Shown in pieces: positions 1-4,966 of a DNA stretch of 6,692 nucleotides. How positions within the stretch are numbered: position 1 is the first letter of the stretch; the number at the start of each line of letters is the position of its first letter. Below the pieces are notes generated by a model that was not told where the DNA came from, ran no database searches, and saw nothing but the letters and a program-made list of their open reading frames with translations. Source of the stretch: Sulfurimonadaceae bacterium (GTDB lineage Bacteria; Campylobacterota; Campylobacteria; Campylobacterales; Sulfurimonadaceae). The position numbers and the translations under genes were made by a program. The stretch is from assembly GCA_026193155.1 (NCBI GenBank), contig JAPHSI010000156.1, forward strand, positions 1-6,692, given 5' to 3'.

Positions 1-1079
1 ACTAACGCTATACGAACATAACCTATACCTGGATTTTCACCATTTAGGTCTTCACGAGCAAGGTATTCACCGGGCAGTACTTTAACATTATAATCTTTAT
101 AGAGTTTTTTTGTAAACTCTATAGCATTATCAACTTTTAACCAAATATAGAATGTAGCTTTAGGGATTTCAATACCCAATATCTCATGTGCTAATTTGAA
201 GTTGTTTTTATAAACTTCTCTTGAAACAGCTACATGTTCTTCATCCATCCATGCATCTGCAGCTGCACTTTGCAGAGGAAGAGGGGAAGCACAACCAACA
301 TATGTACGGTACTTCATATACTCTGCCAAAATTTTTGCATCTCCGGCTATAAAACCGTTTCTAAGTCCTGGTGCAGATGATCGTTTTGAGATAGAGTTTA
401 TTACTAAAGTATTTTTAAATGTTTTATTCCCTGCATGTATAGAAGCTTCAAGTAAAGAGGGTATTTTTTTATCTGTATAAATCTCACTATAGCACTCATC
501 ATTTAAGAGTACAAAATTATGCTTTAGTGCCATTTTTACCCACTGTGCAAGTTCATCTAACGATAAAACTGAGCTTGTAGGGTTGTTTGGATAATTAAGA
601 ATTACCAAGTCGCATTTTGCAAGTACTTCTTCATCTATTGGTGCTTTAAAATTATTGGCTTCATTTAGATTAATATGTATTATATTTGCACGTGATGCGA
701 TAGCCGCACCCTCATAAATCTGATAAAATGGATTTGTAAAAGCCATGGTAGGCTCTTTTATATCAAAAAGTAAAAATTGTGGAAAGTTAAATAATACTTC
801 ACGTGTTCCAAAAGTAGGAATAATCTCAGAGTCGTCTAACTCCACGCCAAAACGAGTTTGTACAAAACTTATTTGAGCGTCTCTTAAAGAAGTTTCACCG
901 CTTGTTTTTGGATATTTTTTTAACAATACAGAATTATTTGATAGTGAGTCTTGTATGAACTGCGGTGTTTCAAACTGTGGTTCGCCTATAGTTAAAGCGC
1001 TAGGCTCATAATTTTTATTTGGTATAATGTTTTGCAGTAAGTTATTTAGTTTTTCGAATGGGTATGGTTCAAAGTTCAT
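1..1079 (-). CDS. dapC: Succinyldiaminopimelate aminotransferase, 3' end cut by window edge
   Basis: This is a fold-type I PLP aminotransferase that should make N-succinyl-LL-diaminopimelate from the keto acid and glutamate, in the succinylase branch of lysine and meso-diaminopimelate synthesis in the cytoplasm. The frame is open to the left edge, giving 359 full codons; the family is usually somewhat longer, so only the last few to 20 residues are missing. Visible marks are NYPNNPT at about 162-168 (PLP-binding Asn166), NDECY at 193-197 (Asp194, Tyr197), the Schiff-base Lys232 in SISKRSSAPGLRNGF, and the carboxylate-binding Arg356 in YVRIAL. The opening FEPYPFEKL, the segment NPFYQIYEGA near 115-125 and the SKRS..PGLR.GF.AGD block are typical of DapC rather than general aspartate aminotransferases. 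The ATG at 1077-1079 is the first possible start, because an in-frame TAA lies just upstream. No clear Shine-Dalgarno site is seen. It is divergent from the membrane protein gene. The exact substrate is inferred. Confidence 0.85.
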   Translation of the reverse strand, partial: MNFEPYPFEKLNNLLQNIIPNKNYEPSALTIGEPQFETPQFIQDSLSNNSVLLKKYPKTSGETSLRDAQISFVQTRFGVELDDSEIIPTFGTREVLFNFPQFLLFDIKEPTMAFTNPFYQIYEGAAIASRANIIHINLNEANNFKAPIDEEVLAKCDLVILNYPNNPTSSVLSLDELAQWVKMALKHNFVLLNDECYSEIYTDKKIPSLLEASIHAGNKTFKNTLVINSISKRSSAPGLRNGFIAGDAKILAEYMKYRTYVGCASPLPLQSAAADAWMDEEHVAVSREVYKNNFKLAHEILGIEIPKATFYIWLKVDNAIEFTKKLYKDYNVKVLPGEYLAREDLNGENPGIGYVRIAL

Positions 1080-1089
1080 ATTTTTTGCT

Positions 1090-1095
1090 TATATT
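1090..1095 (+). promoter_or_regulatory. Possible -10 box for the membrane protein/lipoprotein pair
   Basis: TATATT (5 of 6 matches to TATAAT) lies 42 bases before the chosen start at 1138 and would give a leader of roughly 35 bases. The -35 region is not convincing, and AT-rich DNA makes such matches common. It lies within the same 58-base divergent spacer as the opposing dapC -10 box. Confidence 0.3.
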
Positions 1096-1106
1096 AAATT
1101 AATGCA

Positions 1107-1112
1107 ATTATA
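1107..1112 (-). promoter_or_regulatory. -10 box of probable dapC promoter
   Basis: Read on the minus strand, these bases are a perfect TATAAT, about 27 bases before the dapC ATG, predicting a leader of about 20 bases. The upstream bases read GGA, so this is not a strict TGn extended -10, and no good -35 hexamer is visible. Campylobacterota promoters commonly lack a conserved -35. The region upstream of this box overlaps the ribosome-binding site and start codon of the divergent membrane protein gene. Confidence 0.5.
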
Positions 1113-1124
1113 TCCAAAATTACT

Positions 1125-1129
1125 AAGGA
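1125..1129 (+). promoter_or_regulatory. Shine-Dalgarno site fixing the membrane protein start
   Basis: AAGGA sits 8 bases before the ATG at 1138. It overlaps an earlier in-frame ATG at 1129, which therefore has no usable spacing. It supports the start at 1138 over the more upstream in-frame ATGs at 1027, 1102 and 1129, the first of which would lie inside the opposing dapC. Confidence 0.7.
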
Positions 1130-1137
1130 TGAGTTTA

Positions 1138-1929
1138 ATGAAAATTTTCTTAACAATAGTTCTGGTTGCAGTTTCATTATTGTCTTTAATGTTTGACATA
1201 GATGCTAGTGCAATGGAATTGTACTACCAAAGTTTCGATCGTGCAGTTTATTCTTTTGCATTAGCTAAAGGGTTAAATGCCGTAATATCTGTAATTCAAA
1301 GCTCTGAAATAAATGTAAGTTTTTTTATTGGTGCTACCGTAGGTCTTGGTGAGATTCTTGATCCTTTAAATGATATGGTAGAGAGATTTTCATGGATTAT
1401 GTTGGCGTCTTCTATATCTATAGGTATACAACATCTTTTACTTATTTTGGGAAAGACACTCTTTATAAAAGCTTCTCTTTTAGTAGCTGTATTAATTACG
1501 GTAATAGTTATGTGGAGTAAGAAACTTCATAATTCAAACGCTTTTTTGCTGCTTTTAAAAATAGTCGTTTTACTTTTGGTATTGCGTTTTGGTGCGGTTG
1601 TTTTTGTATATACAAATGAGGCTTTTTACAATAATATTTATTCTAAAAGTTATAAAAGTTCAACAACGTTTATAAGTGAGTATAAAAGTGATTTAGAAGT
1701 GATACAAAAAGAAAAAAAAGAACTAGACTCTTATTGGGATGAATTTGAGCAAAAGATGGAAGTGTTTTCCAAAAAAGTTATAAAACTTATTACCATATTT
1801 ATCGTTACTACGGTTATGTTTCCACTTATATTTTTATGGTTTGCTATAGTTTTTTTGAAATGGATATTTAATTTAAAGTTTGATAAAAATAAAATAATGT
1901 TAATGTTGAATAAAAAGGAAATTGAATGA
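1138..1929 (+). CDS. Unrecognised multi-pass inner-membrane protein with cytoplasmic or periplasmic coiled segment
   Basis: A 263-residue protein of unknown function; I do not recognise a named family with certainty. The start at 1138 is chosen because AAGGA lies 8 bases upstream and the resulting N-terminus (MKIFLTIVLVAV) is a clean hydrophobic segment; a longer frame back to 1027 would run into dapC on the other strand. Hydrophobic segments lie at about 3-19 (signal anchor or uncleaved signal; ASA near 23-25 could allow cleavage), 86-104, 108-126, 136-158 and 216-245. The stretch 41-98 is the most constrained-looking part, with ALAKGLNAVISVIQ, GLGEILDPLNDMVERFSW and SISIGIQ. A charged, probably helical segment rich in Glu and Lys (183-213) sits between the last two membrane segments. 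The lipoprotein gene overlaps its end by ATGA, so the two are translationally coupled and may act together. I recall similar uncharacterised proteins in other proteobacteria but cannot verify this here. Confidence 0.75.
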   Translation: MKIFLTIVLVAVSLLSLMFDIDASAMELYYQSFDRAVYSFALAKGLNAVISVIQSSEINVSFFIGATVGLGEILDPLNDMVERFSWIMLASSISIGIQHLLLILGKTLFIKASLLVAVLITVIVMWSKKLHNSNAFLLLLKIVVLLLVLRFGAVVFVYTNEAFYNNIYSKSYKSSTTFISEYKSDLEVIQKEKKELDSYWDEFEQKMEVFSKKVIKLITIFIVTTVMFPLIFLWFAIVFLKWIFNLKFDKNKIMLMLNKKEIE

Positions 1930-2066
1930 AAAGTACTTTAGCAATATTATTAATTATGTTATTTGTTAGTTGCAGCAGTTCTTCAACGGACGTAAAAAAT
2001 TTAAAAGAACAAAAACCTACGGGAATTAAGAGTACAATCGCACCGTCTCGTACTAATCTCAAGTAA
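1926..2066 (+). CDS. Small predicted lipoprotein (46 residues)
   Basis: The frame starts with an ATG that shares the ATGA overlap with the stop of the preceding membrane protein gene and ends at TAA 2064-2066. The N-terminus is MKSTLAILLIMLFVSC: one lysine, a hydrophobic core, then Leu-Phe-Val-Ser-Cys, which fits the broad lipobox pattern although Phe at -3 is less usual than Leu. Cleavage before Cys16 would leave a 31-residue lipidated peptide beginning CSSSSTD. Ser at +2 gives no Asp inner-membrane retention signal, so outer-membrane sorting is likely by analogy with E. coli. The mature part is basic and polar with a central Pro-Thr-Gly and no recognisable domain. The gene would be missed by most length cut-offs. 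Coupling suggests that it works with the upstream membrane protein. The function is unknown. Confidence 0.7.
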   Translation: MKSTLAILLIMLFVSCSSSSTDVKNLKEQKPTGIKSTIAPSRTNLK

Positions 2067-2083
2067 AGTTTTACCCCTTTACT
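2062..2083. terminator. Weak hairpin between convergent genes
   Basis: AGTAAAG (2062-2068) and CTTTACT (2077-2083) form a perfect 7-base-pair stem with an 8-base loop. It covers the stop codon of the lipoprotein gene and part of the stop of the opposing ThiF-like gene. On the plus strand it is followed only by ATTTAGG, and on the minus strand there is no T run, so it is at best a modest terminator. The two genes end only 15 bases apart, so if a terminator exists here it must be near this position. Confidence 0.3.
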
Positions 2084-2750
2084 ATTTAGGTAATCCGAAT
2101 TTTTGTGTTATCAACTCACCTTCATCATTAAAAAATAGATAATAAAGCATATCTTTTTTTACACTGAGCCCTGCTAAATATCTAAGTGCCAAATTTGCTT
2201 GAAGAGACGCTATGTGCATCACGATAGGAGCAGCAATCCCCGCAGGCGTTTTATTGACTATTTTAAAAGCATCTGAAAATGATGATTCATCTATAAAACA
2301 AACTTGACCGTGAAAAGCTTCAACACTTCCGTATACCCATGGAAGATTTTTCTCTTTTGCATATTTGTTGATATCTCCACGTGTAGGAAGATTGTCCGTT
2401 GCATCTATAATAAGGTCGACTTCAACATTTTTAGAAGCCCATGTATTAAAATCACATTCATGAGCATAAGCTTTTACATATGGGCATCTTTCTTCTATTT
2501 TTTTTGCATTAATCTCAGCTTTATTTTTTCCTTCATCTTCAACTTTAAAAGCTATTTGACGATGAACATTGTGTAGGCTTACTTCATCAAAATCTATCAT
2601 ATGAATCTCTCCGATTCCACTCGCACCCAAAGCATAAGCAAGAGAGCTTCCTAATCCTCCAGAACCAATTACGGCAATCTTCTTATTTTGAAGTTTTAGT
2701 TGTGTTTCTTCTCCCCAAAGTTGAACTTGGCGGTGAAAATATTGCATCAT
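2082..2750 (-). CDS. ThiF/MoeB/HesA-family adenylyltransferase (E1-like), without zinc cysteines
   Basis: A 222-residue E1-like enzyme of the type that adenylates the C-terminal glycine of a ubiquitin-like sulfur carrier (MoaD, ThiS) using ATP, in the cytoplasm. The Rossmann ATP loop is VIGSGGLGSS at 28-36. Asp53 and Asp55 in MIDFDEVSLHNVHRQ, Asn61, Arg64, Gln65, Lys77 and Asp116/Asp119 in IDATDN match MoeB ATP- and Mg-binding positions. The two CxxC zinc pairs of MoeB and ThiF are absent: the only cysteines are 89, 99 and 151, and the region after GQVCF (149-152) is short. It therefore resembles the minimal ThiF/HesA group, and MoeB or ThiF identity cannot be assigned. No MoaD, ThiS or ThiG gene is present in the window. 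A start at ATG 2750 or the adjacent ATG 2747 is possible; AGGG at 2757-2760 fits either. It is preceded by its own promoter, downstream of the nitrilase-like gene on the same strand. Confidence 0.85.
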   Translation of the reverse strand: MMQYFHRQVQLWGEETQLKLQNKKIAVIGSGGLGSSLAYALGASGIGEIHMIDFDEVSLHNVHRQIAFKVEDEGKNKAEINAKKIEERCPYVKAYAHECDFNTWASKNVEVDLIIDATDNLPTRGDINKYAKEKNLPWVYGSVEAFHGQVCFIDESSFSDAFKIVNKTPAGIAAPIVMHIASLQANLALRYLAGLSVKKDMLYYLFFNDEGELITQKFGLPK

Positions 2751-2790
2751 ATTAAACCCTCGTAGTAGCTGATTTTGTGATAAAAAAGTG

Positions 2791-2820
2791 ATTATATCAT
2801 AATTTTTTTTAATATTACAA
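2791..2820 (-). promoter_or_regulatory. Promoter of the ThiF-like gene with extended -10
   Basis: On the minus strand a perfect TATAAT (2791-2796) is preceded by TGA, forming an extended -10 (TGATATAAT). TTGTAA at 2815-2820, 18 bases further upstream, matches the -35 consensus at 4 of 6 positions, and the spacer has a run of A residues. It predicts a start of transcription near 2784 and a leader of about 33 bases. It lies in the 76-base gap after the nitrilase-like gene, so the ThiF-like gene can be expressed apart from the upstream cluster. Confidence 0.6.
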
Positions 2821-2826
2821 AAGTTG

Positions 2827-3615
2827 TCAGAATTTTGAAATATTTTCTCTGAAAGCCCACATTCTTCTAGCTTTCACAACTTCAGAATGACTCATGTCGA
2901 CTATCATCAATTCCTCTTTATTGCCTAGATGCTCTAGTAAATCTCCGTTTGGAGATGCCAGTAGTGAGTCACCGTAAAAATGCCATGAGAAATTTTTATC
3001 ATCATACTCACCGATTCTGTTTGCTCTTAGTATATATATATTATGTGTAAAAGCACGAGATAGGATAAGAGCTTTCCATCTCTCATATGAATCAAATGTT
3101 GATACTCCTGGAAGTAAAAGACAGTCAATATTTTTATCTTTTAATTTTTCAAACATCTCATCAAAATGGATCTCGTAACCGTTTATAATCGCAAATTTAA
3201 AACCGTCTATTTTAAACACTAATGGAGCTGTTAATTCATCTTGTTCATTTGAGAAATACTTTTTTTCATTCCAGTGAGAATAATTTATTAGAAGTTGTTG
3301 TTGATAGTATGATGTTGAGCTCGGTGCAAATTTTACGACACATTTGAATATTTGATTTTTTTTTACAATCACCATTGGAGCTACTATGGTTATAAAATAA
3401 GTATGTGATAATTCTTTAAGCATTTTTATTTGAAAGTCTGCTTGTTCTTTTATCATACTCAAGCTCATAGATTCAAGTTCTTTAAAAAAAGGATTTAGAA
3501 TATACTCACCCAAAAGAAGGAGTTTTATACCTTTTTTATTTGCGATTCGTATGTAATTGTAAAGTTTCGTACTACTCATCCCTTGAGAGCTTAGTTGCAG
3601 TACGGCGGCTCTCAT
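2827..3615 (-). CDS. Nitrilase-superfamily (carbon-nitrogen hydrolase) protein, probable pseudoenzyme
   Basis: A 262-residue single-domain protein with the nitrilase/CN-hydrolase fold pattern: MRAAVLQLSSQ opening, Glu37 in LLLLGEYIL, HWNEKKYFSN at 114-123 with the accessory Glu117, WKALILSRAFTHNIYILRANR at 180-200, and the closing FYGDSLLASPNGDLLEHL (213-230). Active members use a Glu-Lys-Cys triad. Here the Cys site, normally CYE or CYD before RFPE, reads INGYEIHFDE, so Gly146 replaces Cys (codon GGT at 3178-3180). The Lys site, normally in a YRKxHL-like stretch, reads YYQQQLL (103-109), so Gln replaces Lys. Cys92 and Cys165 are not at the catalytic position. Hydrolase activity is therefore unlikely; a structural, binding or regulatory role is inferred. 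The start codon overlaps the xseB stop as TAATG and has no Shine-Dalgarno site, so translation probably depends on coupling to xseB. The start fits the family N-terminus. Whether the loss is lineage-wide cannot be seen from one sequence. Confidence 0.85.
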   Translation of the reverse strand: MRAAVLQLSSQGMSSTKLYNYIRIANKKGIKLLLLGEYILNPFFKELESMSLSMIKEQADFQIKMLKELSHTYFITIVAPMVIVKKNQIFKCVVKFAPSSTSYYQQQLLINYSHWNEKKYFSNEQDELTAPLVFKIDGFKFAIINGYEIHFDEMFEKLKDKNIDCLLLPGVSTFDSYERWKALILSRAFTHNIYILRANRIGEYDDKNFSWHFYGDSLLASPNGDLLEHLGNKEELMIVDMSHSEVVKARRMWAFRENISKF

Positions 3616-3806
3616 TAGGAGTTCTTAATTTGAGTTATTTTTATTTGTGCATCTTCAAGTATTTTTTGAGCTTCTTGAAGTTCTTTAATACCTTTTTCAT
3701 ATGCTTTTACACTATCTTGCAAAGTAATTTCCGGATTCATAAGAGTCTCTAGTGTTTTTTTTGCATTTTCAAGTTTTGTTTCAAAGTTAATATTTTTTTC
3801 ATTCAT
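3615..3806 (-). CDS. xseB: Exodeoxyribonuclease VII small subunit
   Basis: A 63-residue protein, about the usual size (60-80). With XseA it forms exonuclease VII, which degrades single-stranded DNA into oligonucleotides and serves mismatch repair and damage processing in the cytoplasm; several XseB copies bind each XseA. The sequence shows the family pattern: FETKLENAKKTLETLMNPEITLQDSVKAYEKGIKELQEAQKILEDAQIKI, with the helix pair and the hinge MNPEITLQDSVKAYEKG at about 23-39. The ATG lies within the end of metX, overlapping it by 8 bases (ATGAATGA), and AAGGA at 3815-3819 lies 8 bases upstream inside metX. The stop overlaps the start of the nitrilase-like gene. xseA is not in the window. Expression as part of the methionine cluster is inferred from the overlaps. 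Confidence 0.88.
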   Translation of the reverse strand: MNEKNINFETKLENAKKTLETLMNPEITLQDSVKAYEKGIKELQEAQKILEDAQIKITQIKNS

Positions 3807-4905
3807 CTAATGCATCCTTTATATAAAAATCAAATTTTTCTAACTCAACTAAAAATGCGTCATGACCATAGTCACTTTTAATATCAATATATTTATGGTT
3901 TGATTGACCATTTTCATTTAAAACATCATCTATATGCTTCATCTCATCGCTTTTAAATAACATGTCGTTACTAAAACTTATTAGATGCAGTTTAGCCGTT
4001 ATTTTTTGCAGGGCTTCTGCTAAAGAATCAAACCCACGTGAGAGATCATAAATATTTATAGCTTTTGTTATATAAAGATATGCTAATGGATCAAACCACT
4101 TGGTAAAATTATAACCGTTGTATTCTAAGTATGATTCAATTTGAAATTTACCAAAAAGCTCGTATAAACCGTCAGTTCTTTTATACTCACGACCAAATTT
4201 TTCATCCATTGATTCATGTGATAAAAAGCTTATATGTCCAGCCATACGACCAACCGCCATACCATTTAGACCATTTTCTTTAATAAGTTCAGGATCATAA
4301 TAACCCTGTTTAAAATCAGGGTCTTTAAGTATTGATTCTGAAGCTACTTTATTAAAAGCTATAGCCCAAGGTTGGGTAGCATGAGTTGTTGCTAAAGCTA
4401 TTATTTTATTTGAAAAATTTGGATAATGGATTCCAAACTGAAGAGCTTGCATCCCACCCATACTGCCACCTACAATAGCTTCGACTCTGTGAATATCCAA
4501 ACGGTCAAAAAGAATACGTTGAGCTTTAACCATATCTTTAATAGTTACAACAGGAAATTTGTAGCGATAAGGTTCGTGATGTGGATGTTTTGGACTCATA
4601 GGTCCGGTTGAGCCAAAACATGAGCCGATTACATTTGTACAAATTACAAAGTATTTATCTGTATCAATCGCTTTTCCACTTCCGATTAGACCATCCCACC
4701 AGCCGGGTTTGCGTTCATCTTCGTAAATTCCAGCTGCATGGTGACTTCCGGTGAGTGCATGACAAACTACAACAACATTATTTTTCTCTTCATTTAACTC
4801 ACCGTAAGTCTCATATGTAATATCATATGGCTCTAGTATACGTCCACTCTCTAAGTAGAGTGGATTTGTAAAATGTTCAGTATGTGTTTGTAGATTTAAA
4901 CTCAA
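3799..4905 (-). CDS. metX: Homoserine O-acetyltransferase, TTG start
   Basis: MetX transfers the acetyl group of acetyl-CoA to homoserine, the activating step for methionine synthesis. The 368-residue protein has the alpha/beta-hydrolase fold: FTNPLYLESGRIL opening (12-24), CHALTGSHHAAG (48-59), the nucleophile elbow VGGSMGG with Ser148, Asp314 in SNDMLF, and His348 in YGHDAFL, completing the Ser-Asp-His triad. Arg220 in VGRMAGHIS is also in place. The length fits the family. Acetyl rather than succinyl specificity is inferred from the neighbouring metY, since the family contains both types. The start must be TTG at 4903-4905: an in-frame TAA lies 15 bases upstream and the first internal ATG is at residue 103, past conserved sequence. 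AAGAAG at 4914-4919 is a modest Shine-Dalgarno site 8 bases away. It follows metY by 61 bases and its 3' end overlaps xseB. Confidence 0.93.
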   Translation of the reverse strand: MSLNLQTHTEHFTNPLYLESGRILEPYDITYETYGELNEEKNNVVVVCHALTGSHHAAGIYEDERKPGWWDGLIGSGKAIDTDKYFVICTNVIGSCFGSTGPMSPKHPHHEPYRYKFPVVTIKDMVKAQRILFDRLDIHRVEAIVGGSMGGMQALQFGIHYPNFSNKIIALATTHATQPWAIAFNKVASESILKDPDFKQGYYDPELIKENGLNGMAVGRMAGHISFLSHESMDEKFGREYKRTDGLYELFGKFQIESYLEYNGYNFTKWFDPLAYLYITKAINIYDLSRGFDSLAEALQKITAKLHLISFSNDMLFKSDEMKHIDDVLNENGQSNHKYIDIKSDYGHDAFLVELEKFDFYIKDALDE

Positions 4906-4913
4906 GTTATATG

Positions 4914-4919
4914 CTTCTT
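4914..4919 (-). promoter_or_regulatory. metX: Weak ribosome-binding site for the TTG start of metX
   Basis: Read on the minus strand, AAGAAG lies 8 bases before the TTG at 4905. It differs from AAGGAG at one base. It supports TTG as the true start, given that no ATG or GTG is available between the in-frame stop upstream and the conserved N-terminal sequence. Confidence 0.55.
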
Positions 4920-4966
4920 AAAATATTTTTTGTTATTTTAGCGAAAATCTCTTAATATTTATTGTC

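Noticed and set aside
1027..1137. Longer N-terminus for the plus-strand membrane protein
   Set aside because: It would overlap the conserved N-terminus of dapC and has no Shine-Dalgarno site, while 1138 has one at ideal spacing and gives a signal-like N-terminus.
1868..2062. Open frame of 64 residues on the minus strand
   Set aside because: It lies opposite the end of the membrane protein and the lipoprotein gene, has no ribosome-binding site or recognisable sequence, and the plus-strand lipoprotein frame explains the region better.
2304..2576. Open frame of 90 residues on the plus strand
   Set aside because: It is antisense to the well-supported ThiF-like gene; its Phe-, Ile- and Ser-rich content is what AT-rich antisense gives.
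3540..3752. Plus-strand frame of 70 residues across the nitrilase-like and xseB genes
   Set aside because: It is a shadow of two supported minus-strand genes, with no motif.
4426..4611. Plus-strand frame of 61 residues inside metX
   Set aside because: It is antisense to conserved MetX sequence, with no independent evidence.
4919..4940. AT-only inverted repeat (TAAAATA/TATTTTA) in the metY-metX gap
   Set aside because: The stem has no G or C pair and would be too weak for a terminator; such matches are expected by chance in this composition.
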